Source: Limnohabitans sp. Rim11
GTDB lineage: Bacteria; Pseudomonadota; Gammaproteobacteria; Burkholderiales; Burkholderiaceae_C
NCBI RefSeq assembly: GCF_001269365.1
Contig: NZ_CXOM01000004.1
Span: 243,706 to 307,705, forward strand
Direction: 5' to 3'
DNA: 64,000 nucleotides
The notes beneath the pieces were generated by a model. It was not told the origin of the DNA and did not search any database. It was given only the letters and a program-made list of their open reading frames with translations. Positions 1-9,873 of the stretch are shown piece after piece. Positions within the stretch are counted from its first letter, which is position 1; each line of letters starts with the position of its first letter. Position numbers and translations under genes: made by a program.

Positions 1-785
1 TCCAAAGGCACGCCCAGCTCACGCGCAAACTTGCGCACTGAAGGCGATGCGTGCGGCAAGCCTAAAGTGGATGCGCCAGGATTGTGAGCAGGTGCAGTCG
101 TTGCGGCAACAACTGTTGCAGTCACAACTGCAGCTGCGGGGACTGCTGTAGGCGCGGGCAAAGGCACACTAGCAGCACCGGCCACAGGTGCAGCAGCAGC
201 AACGCTGCCTTCCAAAATGGCCAGCAAGTCACCGATGTTGACCTTGTCACCAATCTTGACTTTCAGCTCTTTCAAAACGCCGGCTGCGGAGGACGGAATC
301 TCCATTGCAGCTTTGTCCGACTCCACCGTGATGAGCGACTGCTCCATCTTGATAGCGTCACCTGGTTTGACAAAAATTTCAATGACTGCAACATCTTTGA
401 AATCGCCAATATCAGGGATGTGAACTTCGACAGGGCCGCTGGCGACAGGTGCCGAAGCAGCAGGTACGGCAACAGATGCAGCAGCGACAGGTGCGCTTAC
501 TGCTGCTACAGCAGGCACACTTGCTGGCGCAGCAGCAGCAACTTCCCCACTGGCCTCCACCATCAATACCACCGAACCTTGTTTAACTTTGTCGCCCAAC
601 TTCACGCGCAGTTCTTTCACAACGCCTGCTGTTGAAGATGGAATTTCCATCGATGCTTTGTCAGACTCAACGGTAATCAATGACTGCTCGGCCTTCACGG
701 TGTCACCCACCTTGACCAACAGTTCAATGACGGCCACTTCATCGAAATCACCGATGTCTGGAACTTTGACTTCTACCAATGCCAT
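1..785 (-). CDS. aceF: Dihydrolipoyllysine-residue acetyltransferase (pyruvate dehydrogenase E2), partial
   Basis: E2 core of the pyruvate dehydrogenase complex; it carries acetyl groups on lipoyl-lysine and transfers them to CoA. The visible 261 residues are the N-terminal part only; the catalytic domain lies left of the window. Two lipoyl domains are seen, each with the lipoylation motif ESDKA (ESDKASMEIPSS, then ESDKAAMEIPSS), separated by Ala/Pro/Val-rich swinging-arm linkers, then the start of a peripheral-subunit-binding domain (ASPSVRKFARELGV). Start chosen at ATG 785, preceded by GGAG on the minus strand. It lies 22 bp downstream of aceE on the same strand, as in an aceE-aceF operon. 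Confidence 0.93.
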   Translation of the reverse strand, partial: MALVEVKVPDIGDFDEVAVIELLVKVGDTVKAEQSLITVESDKASMEIPSSTAGVVKELRVKLGDKVKQGSVVLMVEASGEVAAAAPASVPAVAAVSAPVAAASVAVPAASAPVASGPVEVHIPDIGDFKDVAVIEIFVKPGDAIKMEQSLITVESDKAAMEIPSSAAGVLKELKVKIGDKVNIGDLLAILEGSVAAAAPVAGAASVPLPAPTAVPAAAVVTATVVAATTAPAHNPGASTLGLPHASPSVRKFARELGVPL

Positions 786-807
786 GTGTGTCTCCAAATC
801 TTTTTGA

Positions 808-3504
808 TCAAGCGTACAAAGGATTGACCTTGTCGGTCTTGATGCCGTATTGCTTCAAAGCTTCTGCAACTTTGGCAACTGGCACAGCGCCCTCTTCGCT
901 CAATGCTTTGAGTGCGGCCACAACGATGTAATGGCGGTTGATTTCAAAGTGCTCGCGCAATTTGCTGCGGAAATCGCTGCGGCCAAAACCATCGGTGCCC
1001 AGCACTTTGTAAGTGCGGCCCTTTGGAATGAAGGAGCGAATTTGCTCGGCGTAGTTTTTCATGTAGTCGGTGGACGCAATGACGGGGCCGTCATGCTTGG
1101 CCAACTGTTGCGCCACAAATGGCACACGCGGTGTTTCCAATGGATGCAGCATGTTGAAACGATCTGCATCTTGACCATCGCGCGTCAGTTCGTTGAAGCT
1201 TGGGCAGCTCCACACGTCAGCGGCAATGCCCCAGTCTTTGGCTAGCAACTCTTGTGCAGCCAATGACTCACGCAAAATGGTACCAGAGCCCATCAGCTGA
1301 ACGCGTGTTTTGTTCTTGCCGCCAGCTTTGCACAAGTACATGCCTTTGATGATTTGCTCTTCCGTACCAGCAGTCAGGCCTGGCATGGCGTAGTTCTCAT
1401 TCAACAAAGTGAGGTAGTAGAAAACGTTGTCTTGCTTTTCCACCATGCGCTTGAGGCCATGGTGCAAGATGACGCCTACTTCGTGTGCGAAGGTGGGGTC
1501 GTAGCTGATGCAGTTAGGGATGGTGCCTGCCAAGATGTGGCTGTGACCGTCTTCGTGCTGCAAACCTTCGCCGTTCAACGTGGTACGGCCTGATGTGCCA
1601 CCCAACAAGAAACCGCGTGCTTGCATGTCGCCCGCAGCCCAAGCCAAGTCGCCAATGCGCTGGAAGCCAAACATCGAGTAGTACACGTAGAACGGCACCA
1701 TGATGCGGTTGCTGGTGGAGTAGCTGGTGGCCGCTGCAATCCAGCTAGACATACCGCCCGCTTCGTTAATTCCCTCTTGCAAAATTTGGCCAGCTTTGTC
1801 TTCCTTGTAGTACATCACTTGGTCTTTGTCGACTGGCGTGTACTGCTGACCTGCAGGGTTGTAAATACCGACCTGGCGGAACAAACCTTCCATACCAAAG
1901 GTACGGGCTTCGTCTACCAAAATAGGAACAATGCGTGGGCCTAAAGCTTGATCGCGCAAGAGTTGCGTGAGGAAGCGAACATAAGCTTGTGTAGTAGAAA
2001 TTTCACGGCCTTCGGGCGTGGGTTCCATCACGGACTTGAAAACATCCAATGAAGGCACGGTGAAACTTTCATCGGCTTTCGTACGGCGATGTGGCAAGTA
2101 ACCGCCCAAGGCTTTGCGGCGCTCGTGCAAATAACGCATCTCAGGCGTGTCATCAGCGGGTTTGTAAAACGGCACTTTGGCCAATTCACTGTCGGGCACT
2201 GGAATGTTGAAACGATCGCGCATGTAGCGGATGTCTTCGTCAGTGAGTTTCTTCGTTTGGTGAACGTTGTTTTTGCCTTCACCAGCTTTGCCCATGCCAA
2301 AACCTTTCACGGTTTTGATCAACAAAACAGTTGGTTGGCCTTTGGTGTTCACAGCTTGGTGATATGCCGCATAGACTTTTTGAGGATCGTGACCACCGCG
2401 CTTCAATGACCAAATTTCATCGTCGCTCATGTGCGCCACCATCTCTAAGGTGCGTGGATCGCGACCGAAGAAATGCTTGCGAACATAAGCGCCATCGTTG
2501 GCCTTGAACGCCTGGAAATCGCCGTCCAAGGTGTCCATCATGATTTTGCGCAGCGCACCGTCTTTGTCGCGTGCCAAGAGTTTGTCCCACTCGCTGCCCC
2601 ACAAAAGCTTGATCACGTTCCAGCCTGAACCGCGGAACTCGCCTTCGAGTTCTTGAACAATCTTGCCGTTTCCGCGAACAGGACCGTCCAAACGCTGCAA
2701 ATTGCAATTGACCACAAAAATCAAGTTGTCGAGGTTTTCGCGCGCTGCCAAACCAATGGCACCCAAAGACTCGACTTCGTCCATCTCGCCGTCACCACAG
2801 AACACCCACACTTTGCGGTTTTCTGTATTGGCAATGCCGCGCGCGTGCAAATACTTTAAAAAGCGCGCTTGATAGATGGCCATCAAGGGGCCAAGACCCA
2901 TGGACACTGTGGGGAACTGCCAAAACTCGGGCATCAATTTGGGGTGTGGGTAGCTAGACAAACCTTTGCCATCCACTTCTTGGCGGAAGTTGAGCAACTG
3001 CTCTTCTGTCAAGCGACCTTCTAAATAAGCACGGGCATACACACCAGGCGATACGTGACCTTGGATGTACAAGCAATCGCCGCCATGGTTTTCGCTTTCT
3101 GCGTGCCAGAAGTGATTGAAGCCCGCGCCAAACATGTGGGCTAATGAAGCAAAGGAGCCAATGTGACCGCCTAAGTCGCCACCATCTTCGGGGTTATGGC
3201 GGTTGGCCTTGACCACCATGGCCATGGCGTTCCAGCGCATGTACGCGCGCAGGCGTTCTTCAATTTCAATGTTGCCTGGGCAATGCGCTTCTTGATCAGG
3301 CTCAATGGTGTTCACATAGCCTGTATTGGCAGAGAACGGCATGTCGATGCTGTTCTCGCGGGCATGTTCGAGGAGTTGCTCTAATAAGAAGTGAGCGCGT
3401 TCGCCGCCTTCTTTTTCAATCACGGCGGACAAAGCGTCCATCCATTCACGGGTTTCAATGGCGTCCAAGTCTGAGAGGACGTTATTTGGCTGAACGGCTG
3501 ACAT
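808..3504 (-). CDS. aceE: Pyruvate dehydrogenase E1 component, homodimeric type
   Basis: Thiamin-diphosphate-dependent decarboxylation of pyruvate and reductive acetylation of the E2 lipoyl groups. At 898 residues it is normal for the single-chain E1 of proteobacteria (E. coli AceE about 887). The ThDP/Mg-binding motif GDGEMDE is at about residues 237-243, followed by the NCNLQ segment of the conserved motif. Start ATG is preceded by AAGGAG. It is first in the leftward aceE-aceF unit and is divergent from a histidine kinase/response regulator pair with 134 bp between, which makes that pair a candidate regulator. Confidence 0.97.
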   Translation of the reverse strand: MSAVQPNNVLSDLDAIETREWMDALSAVIEKEGGERAHFLLEQLLEHARENSIDMPFSANTGYVNTIEPDQEAHCPGNIEIEERLRAYMRWNAMAMVVKANRHNPEDGGDLGGHIGSFASLAHMFGAGFNHFWHAESENHGGDCLYIQGHVSPGVYARAYLEGRLTEEQLLNFRQEVDGKGLSSYPHPKLMPEFWQFPTVSMGLGPLMAIYQARFLKYLHARGIANTENRKVWVFCGDGEMDEVESLGAIGLAARENLDNLIFVVNCNLQRLDGPVRGNGKIVQELEGEFRGSGWNVIKLLWGSEWDKLLARDKDGALRKIMMDTLDGDFQAFKANDGAYVRKHFFGRDPRTLEMVAHMSDDEIWSLKRGGHDPQKVYAAYHQAVNTKGQPTVLLIKTVKGFGMGKAGEGKNNVHQTKKLTDEDIRYMRDRFNIPVPDSELAKVPFYKPADDTPEMRYLHERRKALGGYLPHRRTKADESFTVPSLDVFKSVMEPTPEGREISTTQAYVRFLTQLLRDQALGPRIVPILVDEARTFGMEGLFRQVGIYNPAGQQYTPVDKDQVMYYKEDKAGQILQEGINEAGGMSSWIAAATSYSTSNRIMVPFYVYYSMFGFQRIGDLAWAAGDMQARGFLLGGTSGRTTLNGEGLQHEDGHSHILAGTIPNCISYDPTFAHEVGVILHHGLKRMVEKQDNVFYYLTLLNENYAMPGLTAGTEEQIIKGMYLCKAGGKNKTRVQLMGSGTILRESLAAQELLAKDWGIAADVWSCPSFNELTRDGQDADRFNMLHPLETPRVPFVAQQLAKHDGPVIASTDYMKNYAEQIRSFIPKGRTYKVLGTDGFGRSDFRSKLREHFEINRHYIVVAALKALSEEGAVPVAKVAEALKQYGIKTDKVNPLYA

Positions 3505-3638
3505 GTTTGTCTCCTTTGTAGGCCGTGGTTGATCTATTTTTTCGAAATTCTCTCACAATCTTTCAAATATTTCAAATGGTGCTCAATGATTTTGTATCAT
3601 GAAATTTAATGAAAGGGTAATACCATAAACTTAAGGGA
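3505..3638. promoter_or_regulatory. Divergent promoter region between aceE and the histidine kinase
   Basis: A 134-bp AT-rich spacer that must carry both promoters. It contains a 5-bp inverted repeat ATGAT/ATCAT (3586-3590 and 3596-3600, spacer TTTGT) and a near-direct repeat of TTTCAAAT just left of it (about 3561-3577). These could be operator half-sites for the adjacent FixJ-type regulator. The repeats are visible; their function is a guess. Confidence 0.35.
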
Positions 3639-6179
3639 ATGAAGACGCAAAACGTAACTCAAGTCATCAAGACGATACAACCTCTTTCCTGGTGGCGAAG
3701 GTGGTGGAAACGCCAAGGTGCAGCTAAACAAGACCGTTTTGCAAGTTTGGCACCCATCGCGTCAGTGGTTCTCTTTTTTGGCGCTATTGTTTTTTCTTTT
3801 GGCTATTTGCGCGTCGAAGAAATTGACAGGGAACAAGAAGCCGTTAAACGAGATGTCGAGTACGGCCAACAAAGGCTAAGGCTTCGATTGCTTGAACGCC
3901 AAGAGCAAGTGATGCGTTTGGCCAGAGACATTTCAAACAAGGATGTCGATGTCAAAGAATTTGGCAGGCGCGCAGAAACAATGGTCCTCAAGAATCCAGA
4001 AGTTCAAACACTGGCATGGATCGATGACAAAAGAAAAATCATTGCGAGTCAAACTGCGCCAAGCATTGTGGTTAGCTTGAAATGGCGAGTGGGCGATGTG
4101 CTGAAGTGGGGTGAATCGGAAAACAACTACAGTCTGGCCAGAGACTTGATGCAACCCATTTACTCTCAAGAAGACGATGGCATCTTTTCGATTGGCAGCA
4201 ACAGCATCGGTCAAGAAAATTACGCCAGAAACATGGTGCTTCAGTTGCATACACCCTTGACCAACTCCCAGGGTCGCTTCAATGGTGTGATCATGGCCGA
4301 ATACAACGTTGAGAGTCTTTTGAGGTATGGCGTGCCCTCAGAAATATTGGCCAAATACGCGGTGTCTTTGTTAGACAGTGAAGGCAATCTAATTGCTGGC
4401 CAGTCCATCCCCAAAAGAACCAACATTTGGAATTTCATCCCTGGCATTCATGCTGAAAACAATGAATACGAAGTGCCCGTTTCACCTGTTGGCAATGGCT
4501 TGATATTACGAGCACAAGCCTGGCGAACCTCGCAAGATTTGGTGGGAAGTGGCTTGTTCTGGTTGGTTGGCGCACTCAGTGTATTGACCGCATGGATGTT
4601 GATCGGCAATTGGCGACACACCAGAAAAAGACAACAGACGCAAAAGGAATTGGTGGCCGAAACCAATTTCAGACGCGCCATGGAAAATTCAATCTTGACC
4701 GGCATGCGCGCCCTCGATATGGAAGGTCGAATCACCTATGTTAATTTGGCTTTTTGCCAAATGACGGGTTGGGATGAAAGTGAATTGATTGGGGCTGTTG
4801 CACCCTTCCCTTACTGGCCCGATGAAGATCGCGATATGTTGATGGTTCGCTTAGAGGAAGAGCTCAGCGGAAAGAACACATCAGCAGGCTCTCAAGTCAG
4901 GGTCAAGCGCAAAAATGGCTCTATTTTTGATGCACGCTTGTACGTCTCCCCTTTGATCGATGCCATGGGACAGCAAACGGGCTGGATGACCTCCATGACC
5001 GACATTACCGAACCCAACCGGGTTCGCGAACAATTGGCAAGTTCCTACGAACGATTCACCATTGTGTTGGAAGCCCTAGATGCCTCTGTGTCAGTCGCCC
5101 CTTTGGGCAGCTCAGAGTTGTTGTTTGCCAATAAACTTTATCGGCAATGGTTTGGAACGGATACGCAAGGTCATTTGAATTTGGTTGAAAAAGCAGGCAT
5201 GTTGGATGTTCGCAGTACCGAATACGAGATGGACGATGTCGATGCTTTGGCTGGCTTGCCCACGGAAAGCTTAACCGTTGCACCTGCCGAGCGGGCGGAA
5301 ATTTATCTAACCCACTTAGACAAATGGTTAGAAATTCGAACGCGTTACATTCATTGGGCAGACGGAAGACTGGCGCAAATGGTCATTGCAACAGACATTA
5401 CGGCAAGACGTCAGGCAGAGGAATTGGCTTTTCAGCAAGCCGAGCGTGCTCAAAATGCTAGTCGTCTCATTACGATGGGAGAAATGGCCTCCAGTGTTGC
5501 CCATGAGTTGAATCAACCCCTCACCGCCATTACCAATTACTGCAACGGCATGTTGTCTCGCATCAAGGGTCAGCAAATTCAAGAGGCCGATCTGATTTGG
5601 GCTCTGGAAAAGACGTCCCATCAGGCACAACGTGCGGGGCAAATTATTCACCGCATCCGATCTTTCGTGAAAAGGAGCGAGCCCAACAGAACCGAATCGG
5701 ATGTGGTCAACATGGTGGATGAGGCCGTTGAATTAGCCGAAATTGAACTTCGGCGTCGAAATGTTCGTTTGTCACATTACGTAGCGGCAAGGCTGCCCAG
5801 ACTCAATGTCGATCCCATCTTGATTGAGCAGGTTTTGGTCAATTTAATGAAAAACGCGGCGGAATCGATCGATAACGCAGAACGCCCGCTTGGCAAAAGA
5901 CATGTTGAGTTGAGGGTTGTTCCCAAAGTGGTGGACCACCAAAATACAGTCCATTTTGCCGTGACAGACACCGGCAAAGGCCTCCCGCCCGAGGTGATGG
6001 ACCGGCTCTATGAAGCCTTCTTCTCGACCAAAGTAGAGGGCATGGGGATCGGGCTAAATTTATGCCGAACCATCGTCGAGTCCCATCAGGGCAGAATTAC
6101 GGCCGAGAACATCTACAATGCCGACGAAGTAGTGGGATGTTGCTTTTCGTTCTGGATTCCAACCTCCTCTACCCTTTGA
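3639..6179 (+). CDS. Membrane PAS-domain sensor histidine kinase
   Basis: Sensor kinase of 846 residues. TM1 is about residues 37-57 and TM2 about 304-325, flanking a roughly 245-residue periplasmic sensor region. Two PAS domains follow (about 340-450 and 465-590). The HisKA phosphoacceptor lies in HELNQPLTAI (His about 624), a FixL/DctB-type H-box. The HATPase domain shows an N-box (NLMKNAAESI), a G1 box (DTGKGLPPEV) and a G2 box (GMGIGLNL). The gene is followed after 23 bp by its FixJ-like response regulator. The ligand is unknown. Placement opposite aceEF suggests carbon or pyruvate status, but this is inference. Confidence 0.9.
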   Translation: MKTQNVTQVIKTIQPLSWWRRWWKRQGAAKQDRFASLAPIASVVLFFGAIVFSFGYLRVEEIDREQEAVKRDVEYGQQRLRLRLLERQEQVMRLARDISNKDVDVKEFGRRAETMVLKNPEVQTLAWIDDKRKIIASQTAPSIVVSLKWRVGDVLKWGESENNYSLARDLMQPIYSQEDDGIFSIGSNSIGQENYARNMVLQLHTPLTNSQGRFNGVIMAEYNVESLLRYGVPSEILAKYAVSLLDSEGNLIAGQSIPKRTNIWNFIPGIHAENNEYEVPVSPVGNGLILRAQAWRTSQDLVGSGLFWLVGALSVLTAWMLIGNWRHTRKRQQTQKELVAETNFRRAMENSILTGMRALDMEGRITYVNLAFCQMTGWDESELIGAVAPFPYWPDEDRDMLMVRLEEELSGKNTSAGSQVRVKRKNGSIFDARLYVSPLIDAMGQQTGWMTSMTDITEPNRVREQLASSYERFTIVLEALDASVSVAPLGSSELLFANKLYRQWFGTDTQGHLNLVEKAGMLDVRSTEYEMDDVDALAGLPTESLTVAPAERAEIYLTHLDKWLEIRTRYIHWADGRLAQMVIATDITARRQAEELAFQQAERAQNASRLITMGEMASSVAHELNQPLTAITNYCNGMLSRIKGQQIQEADLIWALEKTSHQAQRAGQIIHRIRSFVKRSEPNRTESDVVNMVDEAVELAEIELRRRNVRLSHYVAARLPRLNVDPILIEQVLVNLMKNAAESIDNAERPLGKRHVELRVVPKVVDHQNTVHFAVTDTGKGLPPEVMDRLYEAFFSTKVEGMGIGLNLCRTIVESHQGRITAENIYNADEVVGCCFSFWIPTSSTL

Positions 6180-6202
6180 TTGATCAATGAAGCGGAAAAC
6201 TC

Positions 6203-6829
6203 ATGAGCTTGATACCTAAAAAAGGCACTGTTTATGTCGTTGATGACGATGAAGCAGTTCGCGACTCCCTCCAATGGTTGTTGGAAGGCAAAGACTACCG
6301 CGTTCGTTGTTTTGATTCTGCTGAATCTTTCTTGAGCCGCTATGACCCGCGTGAGGTGGCCTGCTTAATTGTGGATATCCGCATGGGCGGCATGACTGGA
6401 CTTGAATTGCAAGACAAATTGGTTGAGCGTCGCTCACCCCTACCTATTGTCTTCATCACAGGCCACGGCGATGTGCCCATGGCGGTCAACACCATGAAAA
6501 AAGGGGCGATGGACTTCATCCAAAAGCCCTTTAAAGAAGAGGAGTTGGTGGGCTTGGTTGAACGCATGCTAGAAAGCGCACGTGATTCATTCTCTGACCA
6601 CCAAAACGCTGCCAACCGCGATGCTTTGCTGTCCAAGCTCACAGGCCGCGAAGCGCAAGTGTTGGAAAGAATTGTGGCCGGCCGATTGAACAAACAAATT
6701 GCCGATGACTTAGGCATCAGCATCAAAACCGTTGAAGCGCACAGGGCCAACATCATGGAAAAGCTGAATGCCAATACCGTGGCAGATTTACTCAAAATTG
6801 CATTGGGTCAAAACGCACCCAAAGCCTAA
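6203..6829 (+). CDS. FixJ-family response regulator (REC + LuxR-type HTH)
   Basis: Response regulator of 208 residues, partner of the upstream kinase. The receiver domain shows the acidic cluster DDD (14-16), phosphoacceptor Asp58 in VDIRMGG, Thr86 in FITGHGD and Lys108 in IQKPF. A LuxR/GerE helix-turn-helix follows at about 140-205 (LTGREAQVLERI, KQIADDLGISIKTVEAHRAN). It is transcribed with the kinase and ends at an intrinsic terminator. Likely targets include the neighbouring aceEF promoter, which is not shown by sequence. Confidence 0.93.
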   Translation: MSLIPKKGTVYVVDDDEAVRDSLQWLLEGKDYRVRCFDSAESFLSRYDPREVACLIVDIRMGGMTGLELQDKLVERRSPLPIVFITGHGDVPMAVNTMKKGAMDFIQKPFKEEELVGLVERMLESARDSFSDHQNAANRDALLSKLTGREAQVLERIVAGRLNKQIADDLGISIKTVEAHRANIMEKLNANTVADLLKIALGQNAPKA

Positions 6830-6847
6830 AGGCCTCGCCTTCCGAAC

Positions 6848-6881
6848 AACGCCCGTGAACATCAACCTCGCGGGCGTTTTT
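6848..6881 (+). terminator. Intrinsic terminator after the response regulator
   Basis: Inverted repeat AACGCCCG (6848-6855) / CGGGCGTT (6871-6878) with a 15-nt loop, running into TTTTT. It closes the two-component operon before folD. Confidence 0.85.
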
Positions 6882-6911
6882 ACTTGAACAACCCGAGAAC
6901 ATGGTTTGACA

Positions 6912-7757
6912 ATGACCGCACAAAGAATTGATGGGAATGCCCTTTCACAAAAACTCCGCGCTGAGGTTTCGAGCCGAACAGCTGCACTCAAGGCCAAGGG
7001 CATTACCCCAGGTTTGGCGGTTATTTTGGTAGGTGAAAATCCTGCCAGCCAAGTGTATGTTCGCAATAAAGTCAAAGCTTGCCAAGACAGCGGTTTGCAT
7101 TCTTTGCTAGAAAAGTATCCAGAAGATTTGACAGAAAAGGCGCTACTTGCGCGCATTGAATCTCTCAATCAAGATCCCAGCATTCACGGCATCTTGGTTC
7201 AACTGCCTTTGCCCAAACACATCGATGCGCAAAAAGTCATTGAGGCCATTTCGCCCAACAAAGATGTCGACGGTTTTCACATTGCCAGTGCCGGTGCACT
7301 GATGACCGGTATGCCAGGTTTTTGGCCATGCACGCCCTACGGTTGCATGAAGATGCTGGAGAGTATTGCTTATGACCTCAAAGGCAAACATGCTGTGGTG
7401 ATTGGCAGAAGCAACATTGTTGGCAAACCCATGGCCATGATGCTGCTGCAAAAAAATGCAACGGTCACCATCAGCCACAGCGCAACGACCAATCTCAAAG
7501 CCATGACACTGCAAGCCGATGTCATTGTGGCCGCCGTCGGCAAACGCAATGTGCTTACAGCAGACATGGTCAAACCTGGCGCTGTTGTCTTAGATGTCGG
7601 AATGAACCGCAACGATGAAGGCAAGCTTTGCGGCGATGTCGATTTTGAAGGTGTCGAGAAAGTCGCCAGCTACATCACCCCGGTTCCAGGCGGCGTGGGA
7701 CCGATGACCATCACCATGCTGCTGGTCAATACCCTCGAGGCAGCCGAGCGAATTTAA
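6912..7757 (+). CDS. folD: Bifunctional methylenetetrahydrofolate dehydrogenase/cyclohydrolase
   Basis: Interconverts 5,10-methylene-THF and 10-formyl-THF via methenyl-THF (NADP-linked). The 281 residues match the family length. Signatures are [14 protein letters not shown] (active-site Tyr/Lys), [15 protein letters not shown]-type NKDVDGFH, the dinucleotide-binding [11 protein letters not shown] and the C-terminal [11 protein letters not shown]. An in-frame TTG lies 6 nt earlier (6906); ATG 6912 is preferred because family proteins begin shortly before the IDG segment. Confidence 0.96.
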   Translation: MTAQRIDGNALSQKLRAEVSSRTAALKAKGITPGLAVILVGENPASQVYVRNKVKACQDSGLHSLLEKYPEDLTEKALLARIESLNQDPSIHGILVQLPLPKHIDAQKVIEAISPNKDVDGFHIASAGALMTGMPGFWPCTPYGCMKMLESIAYDLKGKHAVVIGRSNIVGKPMAMMLLQKNATVTISHSATTNLKAMTLQADVIVAAVGKRNVLTADMVKPGAVVLDVGMNRNDEGKLCGDVDFEGVEKVASYITPVPGGVGPMTITMLLVNTLEAAERI

Positions 7758-7790
7758 CTTTTCGTTTGAAATTTTCAAAAAGATATTCCC

Positions 7791-9872
7791 ATGAGCACTT
7801 CATCAACTGCAAACACTCCAATGAATCCTTTGTTGCAACATGGCGGTTTGCCCTTGTTTGATCAAATTAAACCCGAACACGTGAAGCCAGCAGTTGAGGT
7901 CTTGCTTCAAGTCGCTTCAGAAGCCCTTGAAACTGTCACGGCCCCTGCCTTTCCAACTGAATGGCATGCCATCGCTAAGGTCCTAGACGTCGCCACCGAA
8001 CGTTTAAGTACTGCATGGGGCGCCGTCAGTCACCTCAACAGCGTAGCCGACGGCCCTGAGTTGCGTGCCGCCTACAACGATTCATTGCCTGTGGTCACGG
8101 AGTTTTGGACACGATTAGGCGCTGACGAAAGACTCTATGCCAAATACAAGCAAGTCGATGCAACCACTTTAGATGCCGCTCAAAAACAAGCTCTTCAAAA
8201 TGCATTGCGCAATTTTGTTTTGGGTGGTGCTGAGTTAGTGGGCGAGAATAAATCGCGCTATGCCGCCATTCAAGAACGCATGGCTGAATTGAGCCAGAAG
8301 TTCAGCGAAAACGCTTTGGATGCCACCGACAAATTCTCCCTCTTTGTCAGTGAAGATGAACTGGATGGTGTGCCAGAAGATGTTAAGACCACCGCGCGTG
8401 CAGCCGCTGAAAAAGACGGTCAAGCAGGGTTCAAGCTCACCCTCAAAATGCCCTGCTATTTGCCCATCATGCAGTTTGCAAAAAGCAGTGCCCTTAGACA
8501 AAAACTGTATCAAGCCTATGTCACGCGCGCTTCCGACCAAAGTGACCCGGCCTTTGCTGCACTCAATAACAGCCAAAACATTCAAGAGATCTTGCAACTG
8601 CGCCAAGAAGAAGCCCAATTGCTGGGGTATCACAACTATGCAGAGGTTTCTGTAGCAACCAAAATGGCCGACTCACCCAGCAAGGTGATCAGCTTTTTGC
8701 GTGACTTGGCCCAACGTGCAAAACCCTATGCGCTGCAAGACCTAGAAGACATGCGTCAATTTGCGGCTCAACATTTAAATTTAAAAAATCCCCAAGCGTG
8801 GGACTGGCCCTACATTGGTGAAAAGCTCAAAGAAGCCCGATACAGCTTCAGCGAGCAAGAAGTCAAACAATACTTCACAGCACCCAAGGTTTTGCAAGGG
8901 CTCTTCAAAATCATTGAGACATTGTTTGAAGTCAATATCAGACCAGACCAAGCACCCGTATGGCACCCTGCTGTTGCCTTCTACCGCATTGAACGAGACG
9001 GCCAGTTGGTCGGTCAGTTTTATTTAGATCCACCGGCTCGCGCTGGCAAACGCGGTGGCGCTTGGATGGACGACGTTCGCGCCAGATGGCTGCGCCCCGA
9101 CACCCAACAACTTCAAACACCCGTAGCCCACTTGGTCTGCAACTTTGCAGACAGCGTCGACGGCAATCCACCCCTTTTGACGCATGACGATGTGATCACC
9201 TTGTTCCATGAGTTTGGACACGGTTTGCATCACATGCTGACCCAGGTCAATGAACGCGATGTGTCGGGCATTAGCGGTGTTGAGTGGGATGCAGTCGAGC
9301 TGCCTAGCCAGTTTATGGAAAACTTCTGCTGGGAGTGGTCGGTGCTAAAGCACATGACTGCCCATGTCCAAACGGGCGAAGCCTTGCCACGCGATTTGTT
9401 TGACAAAATGGTCGCCGCAAAAAATTTCCAAAGCGGTCTGCAAACATTGAGGCAAATTGAATTTGCCCTGTTAGACATGCTTTTGCATTCTGAGCACAAC
9501 CCCAAAGAAGACTTCATGCCCGTCTTGAATCAAGTGCGTGCAGAAGTGGCCGTCATTCAGCCGCCTTCCTTCAATCGAATGGCGCATACCTTCAGCCATA
9601 TTTTTGCGGGTGGTTATGCTGCGGGCTATTACAGCTACAAGTGGGCTGAGGTTTTGTCTGCAGATGCCTACGCGGCCTTTGAAGAAACTGCCTTGCCTGA
9701 CGGCAGCCCCAACCTAGAAACAGGCAAACGCTACCGAGAAGCCATTTTGGAGGCGGGTGGTAGCCGCCCTGCTCTGGCCTCTTTCATTGCTTTCAGGGGG
9801 CGTGAACCCTCGTTGAATGCGCTGTTGAGGCACCAAGGCATGATGACCTCAACAGGCGCTGCCAACCAATGA
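7791..9872 (+). CDS. prlC: M3-family oligopeptidase A (zinc metallopeptidase)
   Basis: Cytoplasmic thimet-type oligopeptidase that degrades short peptides, including released signal peptides in E. coli. The 693 residues are close to E. coli OpdA (680). The zinc motif HEFGH is at residues 473-477, with the third ligand Glu downstream in the conserved EWDAVELPSQ segment. It follows folD after 33 bp and could be co-transcribed. The stop at 9872 abuts the convergent rpiA stop. Confidence 0.94.
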   Translation: MSTSSTANTPMNPLLQHGGLPLFDQIKPEHVKPAVEVLLQVASEALETVTAPAFPTEWHAIAKVLDVATERLSTAWGAVSHLNSVADGPELRAAYNDSLPVVTEFWTRLGADERLYAKYKQVDATTLDAAQKQALQNALRNFVLGGAELVGENKSRYAAIQERMAELSQKFSENALDATDKFSLFVSEDELDGVPEDVKTTARAAAEKDGQAGFKLTLKMPCYLPIMQFAKSSALRQKLYQAYVTRASDQSDPAFAALNNSQNIQEILQLRQEEAQLLGYHNYAEVSVATKMADSPSKVISFLRDLAQRAKPYALQDLEDMRQFAAQHLNLKNPQAWDWPYIGEKLKEARYSFSEQEVKQYFTAPKVLQGLFKIIETLFEVNIRPDQAPVWHPAVAFYRIERDGQLVGQFYLDPPARAGKRGGAWMDDVRARWLRPDTQQLQTPVAHLVCNFADSVDGNPPLLTHDDVITLFHEFGHGLHHMLTQVNERDVSGISGVEWDAVELPSQFMENFCWEWSVLKHMTAHVQTGEALPRDLFDKMVAAKNFQSGLQTLRQIEFALLDMLLHSEHNPKEDFMPVLNQVRAEVAVIQPPSFNRMAHTFSHIFAGGYAAGYYSYKWAEVLSADAYAAFEETALPDGSPNLETGKRYREAILEAGGSRPALASFIAFRGREPSLNALLRHQGMMTSTGAANQ

Positions 9873-9873
9873 G

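Noticed and set aside
84..635. 183-codon rightward frame opposite aceF
   Set aside because: Shadow of the lipoyl-domain coding strand; Cys/Arg/Ser-rich translation with no ribosome site and no family resemblance.
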